Notes: generated from the letters alone by a model not told the origin. Positions 44,405 to 53,700 are shown, counted from the stretch's first letter. The stretch is 64,000 nucleotides of DNA from Nevskia sp. (GCA_023229645.1 JALNYU010000020.1:8230-72229); one strand, 5' to 3'. Program-made: numbers and translations.

Positions 44405-46104
44405 CGGCGGTTGCCTCGTTTGAGTGCTTCGGTGCGCAGGGCTTCGGACATCGAAGATGCATAGCCAGACGCACCGGCGCCAGGTGAAACTGGAGTTGTA
44501 TTTATCACCCCGATCTTGGCGATGATCTGGTCGAGGTCTGAAATCAATTGCTGCGTTTGCGGTCCCGGCTTGATGTCGACCTTGACTTCCTTGCCGATTC
44601 CGTCAAGCGACGCCTTCAGTTTTTCCGACTGGGCTGCAGCCATGTCCTGCTGCTGCGCCAAACCCTGATAGCGCGCCCGCTCATCAGCGGCGGCGCGTTC
44701 CAGCGCGGTGGCTTCTGCCAGATTGGCCTGGCGGCGCAGGCTTTCCTTCTTCGATACATCCTCAATGCCGTCTGCCAGCGTGCGCAGCGCTTCGGCCTGC
44801 TGCTGTACGCTGTCAAGACTTTCGGTGGCGGCGGTACGCTGCAGCTTCATGGCTGCGATGGTGGCGTCGAGCGCGGCCAGTGCCTGCGCTTCTGGACCAT
44901 CGCCAACCGTGCCGCCGTTGGCCTCGGCGCGCAGTTTTTTGGCCTGCTTGAGGTAGTCTTCTTCGGCCTTGGCCGATTCTGAGAAGGCGGATTGCAGCGC
45001 GCTTTGCAGCCGCTTTGCATCGCTGATCTGCTCGTTTACCGATTCTTTCAATGATTCGGCAATGGCCTTTTTTGATTCTTTCGCGGCATCTGCCTTGCGC
45101 ACATCGTCTTCGGCAGCCTTGGCATTTTCCTTCTTTGCTGCTGCGGCCTTATTCTCGACGGCGATCTGATCTTCCAGCAACTTGATCAGCGCGCGCTGCT
45201 CTGCGGCAATGGACGAGGCACGAAGGCTGTTTCGGCTGGCGCCGTCGGTTACTGCCGCTAGCTTCTCGCGGGCCCGCGACAGCTTGTCGGTAGCTGAGGT
45301 GACGCGATCGAGCGTGTCCGGGTTGATGTTGCCGAAACCAAAAAAGCGGATTTTGTCGAGCGCCGACCCTTTCTGGATAACATCATCCATCGCCGACAGG
45401 TATTCATTCAGTGACGGCAACAGACTGCCGATGATGCCCTGACTGGCGCCGGCAGCGTGCGCCTTGATCTTGTCCAGGTTGTCGCCGAACTTGTCGGCAG
45501 CAGCGCCCATTTCGTTGCTCAACACTTTACCAAGCGCAGCCGCCTCCTCTTTCAGGCGGCGGATGCCGTCGCCGCCTTCATTCAGCAACGGGATCATGCC
45601 GGGTCCGACTTTCTTGCCGAAGATGTCGATGGCCAGCGAGGTCTTGGTCACGCCGTCCGGCAGCAGGGCAAAGCGCTCGGCCAATGCCTCCAGCGCATCG
45701 GCCGGGTCAGTAAACTGGGCAGGGTCAATGCGCAGCGTGGCGAAGGCGTCAGCCACTTCGCCCTTGCCAGTTTTGGCCGAGTCCATCGCCGCCACCAGCG
45801 CGATTAGGCTTTTCTCCATGTCCTCGATGCCATTCTGCTTGCCTGCGTATTGCAGCGATGTCAGGTTCTCGACCGTGGTGCCGGCGCGTGCTGCGCTGTC
45901 CGCCACATCGTTCATCGAGTCGACCACACCCTTGAGCTTGCCGACGAAATACACAACCGAGATGCCGGCGAATAGGTTGCGCAGGATGCCGCTCAAGCCG
46001 GTGGCGGATTCGCCAAGCGAATTGATTCCGCCCTTGGCCGATGCAAATGCGGCCTTGGTGCGGTCAACCGCGCTCAGGATGATCTGGGTGATCGGATTCG
46101 CCAT
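44401..46104 (-). CDS. Tape measure protein of unit B (567 aa)
   Basis: Same length as unit A. The C-terminal 300 residues are nearly identical, while residues 45-240 carry many substitutions. Hydrophobic segment near 40-60 as in A. Start overlaps the Rz stop. Confidence 0.85.
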   Translation of the reverse strand: MANPITQIILSAVDRTKAAFASAKGGINSLGESATGLSGILRNLFAGISVVYFVGKLKGVVDSMNDVADSAARAGTTVENLTSLQYAGKQNGIEDMEKSLIALVAAMDSAKTGKGEVADAFATLRIDPAQFTDPADALEALAERFALLPDGVTKTSLAIDIFGKKVGPGMIPLLNEGGDGIRRLKEEAAALGKVLSNEMGAAADKFGDNLDKIKAHAAGASQGIIGSLLPSLNEYLSAMDDVIQKGSALDKIRFFGFGNINPDTLDRVTSATDKLSRAREKLAAVTDGASRNSLRASSIAAEQRALIKLLEDQIAVENKAAAAKKENAKAAEDDVRKADAAKESKKAIAESLKESVNEQISDAKRLQSALQSAFSESAKAEEDYLKQAKKLRAEANGGTVGDGPEAQALAALDATIAAMKLQRTAATESLDSVQQQAEALRTLADGIEDVSKKESLRRQANLAEATALERAAADERARYQGLAQQQDMAAAQSEKLKASLDGIGKEVKVDIKPGPQTQQLISDLDQIIAKIGVINTTPVSPGAGASGYASSMSEALRTEALKRGNRR

Positions 46105-46604
46105 CAGGGTTTCACCGGGTCAACTGTTGCGCCATGCCAGGCCACCAGCGCGTTCATTCGTTCGGCGCAGGTTTCGTAGAGGCGGTTGGCGTCGGCGATC
46201 CAGTACGCAACGTCCCGATCAGAGGCGGCAAGGTGGGCGGGACTTTCACCAGCAGGCTGGCCGGGGGTTTCGACAAGGCCCCAATCTGAGCCGGGCTGCA
46301 GCAGGCCGACAGCAGCGCCAGACAGGCAAGGGGTGCCAGCGGTAACGGATGGGACATAGCGGATCACCTTGACGGTTTTGGTTACGATGCGGCCCTCGGC
46401 GGCGACGAGCTGCGCGGCGAGGCTGTCGGCGCGCCGGGTTTCGGCGGCCAGGCGTTTGAGGTAGGCGTCGGCGGAGCGGGTGCGGGCGGCGTCGGCTTGC
46501 GTGGTGGCGATGCGGTGGCCGGAATAGACGCCGCCGCCGAACAGCGCGGCGACGCAGGCGAGCATGATCCAGAAGCGGTAGGGCGCGAGCGCGGCGGCGA
46601 TCAT
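46104..46604 (-). CDS. Rz-like spanin inner-membrane subunit (166 aa)
   Basis: N-terminal signal anchor (YRFWIMLACVAALFGGGVYSGH) and a charged periplasmic helix (TTQADAARTRSADAYLKRLAAETRRADSLAAQL), as in lambda Rz. An out-of-frame lipoprotein gene is nested within it, the hallmark of Rz/Rz1. It overlaps the holin stop and the tape measure start. No equivalent is present in unit A. Confidence 0.8.
   Translation of the reverse strand: MIAAALAPYRFWIMLACVAALFGGGVYSGHRIATTQADAARTRSADAYLKRLAAETRRADSLAAQLVAAEGRIVTKTVKVIRYVPSVTAGTPCLSGAAVGLLQPGSDWGLVETPGQPAGESPAHLAASDRDVAYWIADANRLYETCAERMNALVAWHGATVDPVKP
46154..46357 (-). CDS. Rz1-like outer-membrane spanin lipoprotein (67 aa)
   Basis: Fully embedded in another frame of the Rz gene. 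Signal peptide with lipobox LLSAC (Cys at residue 19-20) and a short proline-rich mature part (VPPTLPPLIG...), typical of Rz1. With Rz it would fuse inner and outer membranes at lysis. ATG 46357. Confidence 0.75.
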   Translation of the reverse strand: MSHPLPLAPLACLALLSACCSPAQIGALSKPPASLLVKVPPTLPPLIGTLRTGSPTPTASTKPAPNE

Positions 46605-46822
46605 GGCGCGACCTGCTTGTCGGTCCACTCGCGGCCGAGCCAGATCGCCAGCACGCCGGCGACGGCGAGGCCGAACTCGGTCGCACCCATGGCCGGCACG
46701 GTGCCGAACAGCGGCAGGGTGGCGCCAGCCAGCACGAACTTGATCAGCAGCGCGGCGTAGGCGGCGGAAACGAAGGCCAGGGTGGTGGACTCGCGCCCAC
46801 GGGAATCCTTGAGCGAGAACAT
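46601..46822 (-). CDS. Holin (73 aa)
   Basis: Two hydrophobic helices (TLAFVSAAYAALLIKFVLAGA and GLAVAGVLAIWLGREW) with charged ends. Position between endolysin and Rz makes it the holin. Four-base overlaps with both neighbours. Confidence 0.7.
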   Translation of the reverse strand: MFSLKDSRGRESTTLAFVSAAYAALLIKFVLAGATLPLFGTVPAMGATEFGLAVAGVLAIWLGREWTDKQVAP

Positions 46823-47265
46823 CAGACCACCTTCCGGTAGCGCACGGCGCCGTCACGGTGCAGCGCCAGCAGCACTTCGCCACGTTGCTGTCCGTCTTCG
46901 CTGTGGCTCACGTGCACCCAGCGCGAGAATTCGTCGATCACCTGGTCGAACGGCAGGTCGAGCGCGCGGATCAGTGCCACCACGTTGGCGGTGGACATGC
47001 CGGGGATGATGAAATCGACCGCCTCGCCTTTGCAGTGCTGGCTAGATGGCGCGCCGCCGATGCGGGCGTTGACGTTTTTGGCGCGGTAGCCGCTGCTGAC
47101 GATGATGGGCCGCTTGACGTGGGCGCGCAACGGTTCCAGCACCTTGACGCACAGGGTGCGCAGGGCGTCGATCTGGGGTTCGCCCGGGCTGTTGTCCAGC
47201 TCGAAGCGCGCGGCCTCCTGGCTGATGGTCAGCTCGTCGAGCGTGAAGTGTTCGGTGAGATTCAT
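46822..47265 (-). CDS. M15-family peptidase endolysin (147 aa)
   Basis: Zinc peptidase of the PF08291/VanY-like M15 type: SSGYR (about 59-63), SSQHCKGEAVDF with metal-binding His and Asp, and WVHVS with the second His. Cuts peptide bonds in peptidoglycan. ATG 47265 (MNLTEHFTLDEL) was chosen because homology begins there. It replaces the lysozyme part of the unit A fusion. Confidence 0.82.
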   Translation of the reverse strand: MNLTEHFTLDELTISQEAARFELDNSPGEPQIDALRTLCVKVLEPLRAHVKRPIIVSSGYRAKNVNARIGGAPSSQHCKGEAVDFIIPGMSTANVVALIRALDLPFDQVIDEFSRWVHVSHSEDGQQRGEVLLALHRDGAVRYRKVV

Positions 47266-47462
47266 TTGCCGTTCCTCATGCGTGCCGCGATGGCTTTTTC
47301 GTGATCGATCAGGCAGTCGCGGTCGCAGTAAATCAGCTCTGGTTCGAGCGCCTTGCCGCAGCTCATGCACCGGCCGCGCCGAACCGGCACCGGCTTGCGC
47401 AGACTCAGCGCAAAATCGCGTGCCATCTGTTCGTGATGCTCTGCGCGTTCGGCGTCGTCCAT
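47262..47462 (-). CDS. DksA/TraR-type zinc-finger protein, unit B (66 aa)
   Basis: Almost identical to 11871-12071 (CMSCGKALEPELIYCDRDC finger). Its conservation on both sides of a swapped lysis module marks the recombination boundary. Confidence 0.75.
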   Translation of the reverse strand: MDDAERAEHHEQMARDFALSLRKPVPVRRGRCMSCGKALEPELIYCDRDCLIDHEKAIAARMRNGK

Positions 47463-47466
47463 GCTG

Positions 47467-47841
47467 CTAACCCCGCCACTGCCCGGTTTTGACGAACAGC
47501 CAGACCGCAGCGGCAAGTGCCAGCAGCGGAATTGAGGCCTTGGCTGCTGCGCTCATCAGCTTGACGGTCCACCAGAAGCCCTTGAGGTTGCCCAGCGCTT
47601 CCAGCACATCAGCCACCCGCCCCAGGTTCTGGTTCAGGTTTTTCATGTTCTCGGCCATGTCGCGGTGGCTCACCAGCAGTTTTTCGATTGAGGATTCGCA
47701 GTCGGCAACCCGTCCATGTAAATGCAAAACCGCATCCTCATCGGTGCGGCGGCGGTGGGCGCTGGCCTGCGAATCAGGCGCATCGTTGTGGCGGCGCTTG
47801 ACGAAGCGCGGGTCAGGAGTCTTGGTTCGGTCCACGGTCAT
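47467..47841 (-). CDS. XhlA-like coiled-coil membrane protein, unit B (124 aa)
   Basis: Homologue of 12076-12462, with a four-residue deletion in the membrane segment (ASIPLLALAAAVWLFVKTG). Same predicted topology. Confidence 0.6.
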   Translation of the reverse strand: MTVDRTKTPDPRFVKRRHNDAPDSQASAHRRRTDEDAVLHLHGRVADCESSIEKLLVSHRDMAENMKNLNQNLGRVADVLEALGNLKGFWWTVKLMSAAAKASIPLLALAAAVWLFVKTGQWRG

Positions 47842-47923
47842 GGTTCATCGCCATCAATGAAAACACCAACATGCCGGCGGTGAAGCCGGCTGCGCAGCCA
47901 GCCCAGAAAGCCAGCCAGGCCAT
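47813..47923 (-). CDS. Small membrane protein, unit B (36 aa)
   Basis: ATG 47923, one transmembrane helix (WLAFWAGCAAGFTAGMLVFSLMA). Shorter at the N-terminus than the unit A version (12434-12565) but with the same core and end, which supports both as real genes. Confidence 0.5.
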   Translation of the reverse strand: MAWLAFWAGCAAGFTAGMLVFSLMAMNHDRGPNQDS

Positions 47924-47926
47924 CGA

Positions 47927-48685
47927 TCAGGCGAAGTCGTATTTCCAGAACTTGGACGCGCCGACCTCAGTGATCGCCGAATCGGACAGCGACTCCCCGG
48001 GAATATCAAGCGGGTCGTAGTCGTCCCCAATCAGTGCGATCGATGCCGCGCCGCCCGGCTTGTAACGATGCACCGTCACAATGGCCGCCTTGCCAGACTG
48101 CGCTTCGTTAAGGCCAACAACGAACAGCTTGTAGACCTGCGCGCTTTGCGTGAGCGCCTGAACGCGCGAGCTGGCTAGTTTGGTATATGCAACGTGTAGA
48201 TTCACAGCCCCGGCCACGGCATCCGGGATGGCGCTGCCAGACAGGACATAGATGCCGGCACCGTTAACGATGTAGTCCGTTCCATCGACATAGGTCGTTG
48301 TGTCCGTGGCATCCTTTACCACCACTGCAATGGTGGTATCGGGGATGAAGTCGAATGGCACCAGACCACCCTTGAACGCCACGTGTGGCTCTGCGGTAAC
48401 AGCGGCGGCGGCGATGGTTGACCGTGAACCAAGTGCGGCCAGCGCCATGTTGTGCGCATTACGGTCATAGGCCTTGATGTTGATCGGGATGCCGGAGTTT
48501 CGGCTGATCGAGTTGGCCTTGCCGCCGCCCGCATTGGTGAAGTCCAGAATGGACTTTTCATCTTGCGACTGGCCGATGGTGATCTCGGAGCAGTTGCCCA
48601 TACTGACCGCTGCCGAGAGCCCGTCATAAGGCTGCAGGAACGCCTCGCCTTTTCCGATAAATGAAGCATCTGCGATCTGTGACAT
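47927..48685 (-). CDS. Major tail tube protein of unit B (252 aa)
   Basis: Homologous to the unit A tube in general layout (IGKG start, LDFTNAGGGKANSISR, VVGLNEAQSGKAAIVTVHR) but only distantly similar and without the inserted domain. Tube proteins of the two units differ more than the capsid or tape measure do. Confidence 0.75.
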   Translation of the reverse strand: MSQIADASFIGKGEAFLQPYDGLSAAVSMGNCSEITIGQSQDEKSILDFTNAGGGKANSISRNSGIPINIKAYDRNAHNMALAALGSRSTIAAAAVTAEPHVAFKGGLVPFDFIPDTTIAVVVKDATDTTTYVDGTDYIVNGAGIYVLSGSAIPDAVAGAVNLHVAYTKLASSRVQALTQSAQVYKLFVVGLNEAQSGKAAIVTVHRYKPGGAASIALIGDDYDPLDIPGESLSDSAITEVGASKFWKYDFA

Positions 48686-48700
48686 TTAGGTCTCCTACGC

Positions 48701-49165
48701 TCAGGGCGTGTTGAATGTGTCGTGGAAAGTGAAGCTGCCGCGCACCTGCGCGATAACGATGTCGCTGCCGTCTTCTGGCGGCAGCACGCTGTAGCCTTCG
48801 AGGCGGGCATCGATGGCCGCGCCTTCGAGGTCGCGCGCGAGGTCGCCGAATAGGGCTTTTTTGAGGTCGCCGATCAACTGGTGGCCGGTGGCCAGCACGC
48901 TGGCGGCGGCGGCCTGCTCGGTGCAGGCTTCGGCGACGAAGTTGACGCGGATCTTGGCGGCCGGGCGATGCGGTACGGCGCTCTCGGCCTCGGCGCTTGT
49001 TTCGTGCAGGCGGCAAAATGGGAACGCCTCGCCGTCCTGGCGCGGCACCGGCCCCAGCAGCACCGATGCGCCGGCGTTGGTGGCGTAACCGTTGACGATG
49101 AGGATCGCCTGCAGGCGCGGCACCAGGCTGGTGAGCAGGGTATAGGCTTTGGTCACTTGAGCCAC
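48701..49165 (-). CDS. Putative tail terminator, unit B (154 aa)
   Basis: Homologue of 13539-14003 with identical ends and variable middle. Function from position. Confidence 0.55.
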   Translation of the reverse strand: MAQVTKAYTLLTSLVPRLQAILIVNGYATNAGASVLLGPVPRQDGEAFPFCRLHETSAEAESAVPHRPAAKIRVNFVAEACTEQAAAASVLATGHQLIGDLKKALFGDLARDLEGAAIDARLEGYSVLPPEDGSDIVIAQVRGSFTFHDTFNTP

Positions 49166-49485
49166 CAGCCGACGACATAGCCATCGTCCGATTCTGGGCG
49201 GTCGAGCTTCCAGCTGCTCTTGCCCATCGCGGCGATCTGGCCGGCGGTGTAGATGGCCGGGTTGACTGCGATCGCCACGCCGGGCGCGAAGCCGGCTGCG
49301 GTGGCGGTGGTTTTGAGCAGGCTGATGCGGTCGCGCCGTTCGCTGGTGAGGTTATATTCGCCGATCTGGTCGACACCCCGCGTGAGCGTGGCGTCGAACG
49401 CATAAGCGCCCTGGATCAGGGAGATATTGGAAAAAAGCGCAGCCGAAGCCGCCGCCGTCAGTGATTCGACGGCGGCGAAGTTCAT
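49153..49485 (-). CDS. Head-tail connector candidate, unit B (110 aa)
   Basis: Nearly identical to 13991-14323. Overlaps both neighbours. Confidence 0.55.
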   Translation of the reverse strand: MNFAAVESLTAAASAALFSNISLIQGAYAFDATLTRGVDQIGEYNLTSERRDRISLLKTTATAAGFAPGVAIAVNPAIYTAGQIAAMGKSSWKLDRPESDDGYVVGWWLK

Positions 49486-49670
49486 GCCGTACCTTTCGGC
49501 GGGCGGACCCGCTTGAGGGGCACAGACCGCTTGACCGGCTCCACCACATACGCAGCGCGGCCGAGGCCGACCACGTAGGCGGCGGTGGGCGTGTCCAGGG
49601 GGACGACCGCACCGGCTTGCACCGGGGCGCCGTCAACCCAGAACGGGCGGACGACTTCGACCTCGACCAT
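49482..49670 (-). CDS. Small post-capsid protein, unit B (62 aa)
   Basis: Homologue of 14320-14508 with a few substitutions (VQAGAVVPLDTPTAAYVVG). Confidence 0.55.
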   Translation of the reverse strand: MVEVEVVRPFWVDGAPVQAGAVVPLDTPTAAYVVGLGRAAYVVEPVKRSVPLKRVRPPKGTA

Positions 49671-49672
49671 GA

Positions 49673-51622
49673 TCAGGTAATCGTGGTCGCTGCGGAGAAG
49701 GCGCCAGCGACGCGGACGCCGATGTCGAGCGTCTGGAAGGCGCGGATGCCGGTGATGCCCGCCGCAAAGTTCGCGTAGGGGTTGCTGGCGATCTCGACGC
49801 TGCCCCAGTCCGCCACGATGACCTGGCTGAAGTCGCCGAAGATCATGGTCGCGGTCGGGATGTTGGTCGAGCTAGCGGCGCGGAAGCCTTCGATCTGGCC
49901 GTCGAGGATGTTACCTTTCCACAGCGTCGCCGAGTCGGTCGAGGCGATGCGGGCACGTGCCGACAGCAGTCCAGCGACAGCCGGGGTGGTGACGTAGGCA
50001 CAGCCGCTGTTGAGCGCGTTGGCGGTAGCCACATCGACCTGCGCGTTGATCAGCGCGGCCAGATCCAGCGCGGTGCCGGTGAAGGCGCCGATGGATGCGG
50101 TGCCGAGGATGCCGACCGGCGCGCCGGAGCCGCCGGTGGCGAAGCCGGACGCATCGATCGAGGTGGCCAGCGTGCCAGCCAGGTCTTCCATGATGAACGC
50201 GTCGGCGTCAGGCGTGGACTGCTGCAACAGCAGGCGGGACACTTCGGTGTAGGCGCCCAGCACTTTCGGGCGCAGTTGCAGCAGGCCGAGGGTCTGCTGG
50301 CTTTCGGTGATGGCGGTGGCTTCGTTCGCCAGCCAGTAGCCGGTGGCGCCTGCGCTCTGCTTGGTGATGTCGGCATTGCCGACCAGGCCGGACAGGCTGC
50401 GTGCGCCCAGGTCCATCAGCAGGCTGCGTGCGCGCAACAGGCCAATGAAATCCTGCGGGCGCAGTTCGGTGGCGACCATATTGCCGCCGTTGGCTGCGGT
50501 GCCGACGGTCATGTCGCGGCGCTGCACTTCGTAGGGAATGAAGAAGCTGTTTTCTGCCTGGCGCTGGATGCCGGCGGACAAAGCCTTGTCGGCGAATGCC
50601 TGGCTGGCGGCGCGCTCGAGGCCGGCTCCGGTCCAGTCGTTCGACATCATCGCGCGGATGGCGCGGGTGATGCTGAATGCGCGGGTTTCCTGAGCGGAGA
50701 GGCCGACCGATGGGTCGAAAGTGGACTTGGTAGCGATGTGGTCCATCAGGCGGCGCGAGAACGCGTCGACCGATTCGCCGGTCTGCATCGCCTGGCGTAC
50801 CAGCGGCTCGATGTCGAAGCGCTTGAACTGTTCGCCCAGGGCGAGCAGGTCGGCGACGCGCTTGTTGGCGGCGTCGCGGCCGCGGGCTTCGACGGCTGCT
50901 TCGTCGATGGTGATGACGGGATCGGGCATGTGTTGCTCCTTGATAATTGGGGTTTCGATGAGGGGTGCGGCTGCGGCGGCGGGTGCGGATTCGAGCGAGC
51001 GGCCGACGCCGACGCTGGTGTCTGCCGGCACGGTCACGAGCGAGTTTTCCAGCGGCTCCCAATCGATGACGCGATAGGTGGCGGGCTGGTCGGCTGCGCG
51101 CTCGAAGGCGCCGGCATAGGCATCAAGCGCGCGATGGAAGGCCGCCACGTCGCCCGGATGGTCGCGGTGACTACGCGAGAGCGTCCGTTCGAAGAGGCGA
51201 CCGCTCAGGGCGCGTTCAATCTTGTCGCCGGACTTGCCGACGCTTTGCTCGATCACCGTGTGGATCTCGTAGCCGATGCTGGTTTTGCTGAGGATGCCGG
51301 TTTCAACCAGGGCGATGGCCTCGCGGCCCTTTTCGGTGGCGCTGGTGATGCGGACATCGCCGCGCACCACGTTGTCGGCGTCGCAGCGCACGCTGCCCGG
51401 CACATGCGCGCCGCGCAGGTCGTTCCAGTCGTGGTTGAACAGCAGCGCGGCGCCGTCGTTGAGGCGGCCGAGGCGCACTGCGGATTCGCTACAGTCAAGA
51501 ATTTCGATGCCCCACCAGCGCGCGTAGGGCTGCTCGCTGGCGAACGACATCGCCACCACCAGGTCTTCACCTTCGCGGCGGGTGCTGGCGGGGTCGAGTT
51601 TCAGTTCGCGGGTCAGGGACAT
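49673..51622 (-). CDS. Fused prohead protease and major capsid protein, unit B (649 aa)
   Basis: Same length and layout as in unit A, including His64 and Ser115 and the internal AAGGAGCAACAC-ATG start (ATG at 50929). Conservation of the internal start in both phages supports dual products. Confidence 0.85.
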   Translation of the reverse strand: MSLTRELKLDPASTRREGEDLVVAMSFASEQPYARWWGIEILDCSESAVRLGRLNDGAALLFNHDWNDLRGAHVPGSVRCDADNVVRGDVRITSATEKGREAIALVETGILSKTSIGYEIHTVIEQSVGKSGDKIERALSGRLFERTLSRSHRDHPGDVAAFHRALDAYAGAFERAADQPATYRVIDWEPLENSLVTVPADTSVGVGRSLESAPAAAAAPLIETPIIKEQHMPDPVITIDEAAVEARGRDAANKRVADLLALGEQFKRFDIEPLVRQAMQTGESVDAFSRRLMDHIATKSTFDPSVGLSAQETRAFSITRAIRAMMSNDWTGAGLERAASQAFADKALSAGIQRQAENSFFIPYEVQRRDMTVGTAANGGNMVATELRPQDFIGLLRARSLLMDLGARSLSGLVGNADITKQSAGATGYWLANEATAITESQQTLGLLQLRPKVLGAYTEVSRLLLQQSTPDADAFIMEDLAGTLATSIDASGFATGGSGAPVGILGTASIGAFTGTALDLAALINAQVDVATANALNSGCAYVTTPAVAGLLSARARIASTDSATLWKGNILDGQIEGFRAASSTNIPTATMIFGDFSQVIVADWGSVEIASNPYANFAAGITGIRAFQTLDIGVRVAGAFSAATTIT

Positions 51623-51659
51623 GTGCGGTTCTCCATAGGTGCCATTTCAGCGCAACGGG

Positions 51660-51687
51660 CGGAAGTGGTTTAGGCGCGGGGTTTCCG
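51660..51687 (-). repeat. Recurrent hairpin element, unit B copy a
   Basis: CGGAAGT...GTTTCCG arms upstream of the capsid gene. Compared with unit A one arm has changed, leaving five perfect pairs plus two G-U wobbles on plus-strand RNA. Same distance to the capsid start. Confidence 0.45.
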
Positions 51688-51722
51688 ATTTCATGCTGCG
51701 GCGGGGATTATTGAAATAGCTC

Positions 51723-51750
51723 TTGCGCGTGCACGCATTGCGTGTATTAT
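51723..51750 (+). promoter_or_regulatory. Promoter of the two-gene moron
   Basis: TTGCGC (51723-51728), 16-bp spacer, TATTAT (51745-51750), followed 62 bp later by the first moron gene. Nothing similar exists between the capsid and portal genes in unit A. Confidence 0.6.
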
Positions 51751-51811
51751 TCGATTCAAGGGCGGCACATTGCTTCCCACCGCGCCTCGGGAACAGGGGC
51801 TGGAGCAGAAA

Positions 51812-52021
51812 ATGACAACCAAGATGACCAACACCGCTGTCGATACCTTTCTCGATATGTACGACTTCAGCATTGGCGATGCGGACGCTGGAATGGTGGC
51901 GCGCATCATGGCCGAGGGTGAGGCTGTCGGATTCGACCTGGCCTACGACCTCACCGGCAAGCCCGACCAGTACCTGACGATCCCGCAGGCGCTCCGTCTC
52001 GCAGGATGCAAAGATGCCTAA
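51812..52021 (+). CDS. Moron gene 1, hypothetical protein (69 aa)
   Basis: On the opposite strand to all surrounding structural genes, between capsid and portal. ATG 51812 follows GGAGCAGAAA. Starts MTTKMTNTAVDTFLDMYDFS. Acidic alpha/beta protein with a GEAVGFDLAYDLTGKPDQYLTIPQALRLAG end. Overlaps the second gene by 8 nt. With the XRE-like partner it could form a toxin-antitoxin-like or immunity pair, but no toxin fold is recognised. Confidence 0.65.
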   Translation: MTTKMTNTAVDTFLDMYDFSIGDADAGMVARIMAEGEAVGFDLAYDLTGKPDQYLTIPQALRLAGCKDA

Positions 52022-52229
52022 CCATCCAAACCGCAGCCGGGCCGAGATCCCTGCACGTAACCCGACGTCGGAAGAGGTGCGCGCAGCCCGCGAGGCGGCG
52101 GGGCTTACGCAGACAGCAGCAGCAGAACTCATCCACTGCGCCCTGCGCGGGTGGCAGGAATGGGAAGCCGGAAACCGTAAAATGCACCCGGCATTCTGGG
52201 AGTTGTTTCGCATCAAGCTGGGACGATAG
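52014..52229 (+). CDS. Moron gene 2, XRE-type HTH protein (71 aa)
   Basis: SEEVRAAREAAGLTQTAAAELIHCALRGWQEWEAGNRKMHPAFWELFRIKLG is a single HTH_XRE domain of the kind found in solitary antitoxin-like regulators. Its 3' end overlaps the end of the convergent portal gene by 17 bp. The pair has its own promoter, so it can be expressed in the lysogen. Confidence 0.7.
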   Translation: MPNHPNRSRAEIPARNPTSEEVRAAREAAGLTQTAAAELIHCALRGWQEWEAGNRKMHPAFWELFRIKLGR

Positions 52230-53700
52230 GATCAGCAGGCGCAGGCGCAGCGGCCACAGCATCGCCCAGCGTGATGTTTCGCTTGGCGGCCAGCCGCGCT
52301 TCGTTTTCCAGTTCGCTGAACACGTCCTCGATGTCGCGGCCGTTGCGTGCGGCCCAGGCGGTGCGGCTGTCGACGCCTTCCTTGAATGCAGCGCTTGCGG
52401 CGTTGATTTCCTTGAGCGGGTCGTTGCTCTGCCAGCCACGATGCTGCCAGGCGTGGGCGGCGAACTTGTCGGCCTTTTGGATCGGCAGCGGGGAGCCGTT
52501 GGGCAGCTTGATTGCACCGCGCCCGAGTGCGGCGGTGAGCCAGTGCGAAAACAGCACTTCCAGCCAGGCTTCCTCGAACCAGCGCTGATGGCGGCGCCAC
52601 TGGTCGCGGTCGTCGTTTTGAGTGGCACGGATGCTGTTGTAGTTGAGGTCGGCGTGGTCGTTGCACAGCGCGGGGTAGGACACGTTCAGGCCGCTGGCCA
52701 TGCGGCGGTGGGCTGACTTCATGAAGGGGTCAAACACTTCGTTCGGGTATTTACTGTCGACCGACGTCACCGTGGTGCCCACCGGTAGGGTGTCCCAGGT
52801 GCCGGGCGCGCTGGTGGAAAACTTACTGCCGTCCGCCTGCTCGTCGCCGGGCATCTGCGGTGCCTGGCCATCATCAGTGACGAAGAATCCGAGGTGGTCG
52901 GCGCCCTGTTTGGCCGCGAGCAGCGCGCTCAATGCGAACTCCCCGGCGAAGTGCATGCTCAGCATGGCGGCGTGCATCCACGGGATGCCGCGCGTTTGCC
53001 CTCCGCGGCGAGACTTGAAGCGGTGGATGATGTTGCTGGCGTCGACGCGGGTGGCGGTGCGCGCGCCGGTGGCGCCGCTGGCGAACCAGACGGCGACGGT
53101 ACGGCCCATCGCGTCCTTTTCGATACCGAGCTTGATGGCGTTGACGCCCGCCGCCTTGGGGCGGTTATGCCAGGTGGCGATGGCTTCGACATCGACCGCG
53201 CGCAGGGCGTAGTCGAATTCGTTGCCGGCGGCCTTGCCGTACTCCTCGAACACCAGGTATTCGCCATCGCGCGCGGTGCCGCGTGCGATGTTCCACATCA
53301 GCTCGATCAGCGAATAATCGCCCGATACCTCGCACACGCCGCGCTTGCCGAAGCGTGCCCACGCCGCCTCGATCGCCTCACGTGCCAGCTGGTCGGATTC
53401 GCCGGGGCGGTTTTCGACCAGGCTGACCAGGCGCGGGCCGGTGTCGCCGACGATGTTGGTCTCGCACATTTCCAGATAGCGCAGCGCGAAGTCGTTGTCG
53501 TTTTCCAGATTGCGGGCGCGCTGGCGCAGGCGGTCGAGATCACCGCGCAGCTCTTCCACGATGTCGGCTTGCGTTGCGCGCCACGAATCGGTGAGGCGCG
53601 ACAGTTGCGCGGCGGCGAAGGCGCGCGACATGGCGCGGTCGATCATGCGCGGGTCGGTTACGGGCTTAGGCTTGCGGCGAAACAGATCGGACAGGGCCAT
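52213..53700 (-). CDS. Portal protein of unit B (495 aa)
   Basis: Close homologue of 16529-18013. Only the last few residues differ, where the moron is inserted (APAPADPIVPA). ATG 53700; the longer upstream frame runs through the connector gene and is not used. Confidence 0.9.
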   Translation of the reverse strand: MALSDLFRRKPKPVTDPRMIDRAMSRAFAAAQLSRLTDSWRATQADIVEELRGDLDRLRQRARNLENDNDFALRYLEMCETNIVGDTGPRLVSLVENRPGESDQLAREAIEAAWARFGKRGVCEVSGDYSLIELMWNIARGTARDGEYLVFEEYGKAAGNEFDYALRAVDVEAIATWHNRPKAAGVNAIKLGIEKDAMGRTVAVWFASGATGARTATRVDASNIIHRFKSRRGGQTRGIPWMHAAMLSMHFAGEFALSALLAAKQGADHLGFFVTDDGQAPQMPGDEQADGSKFSTSAPGTWDTLPVGTTVTSVDSKYPNEVFDPFMKSAHRRMASGLNVSYPALCNDHADLNYNSIRATQNDDRDQWRRHQRWFEEAWLEVLFSHWLTAALGRGAIKLPNGSPLPIQKADKFAAHAWQHRGWQSNDPLKEINAASAAFKEGVDSRTAWAARNGRDIEDVFSELENEARLAAKRNITLGDAVAAAPAPADPIVPA

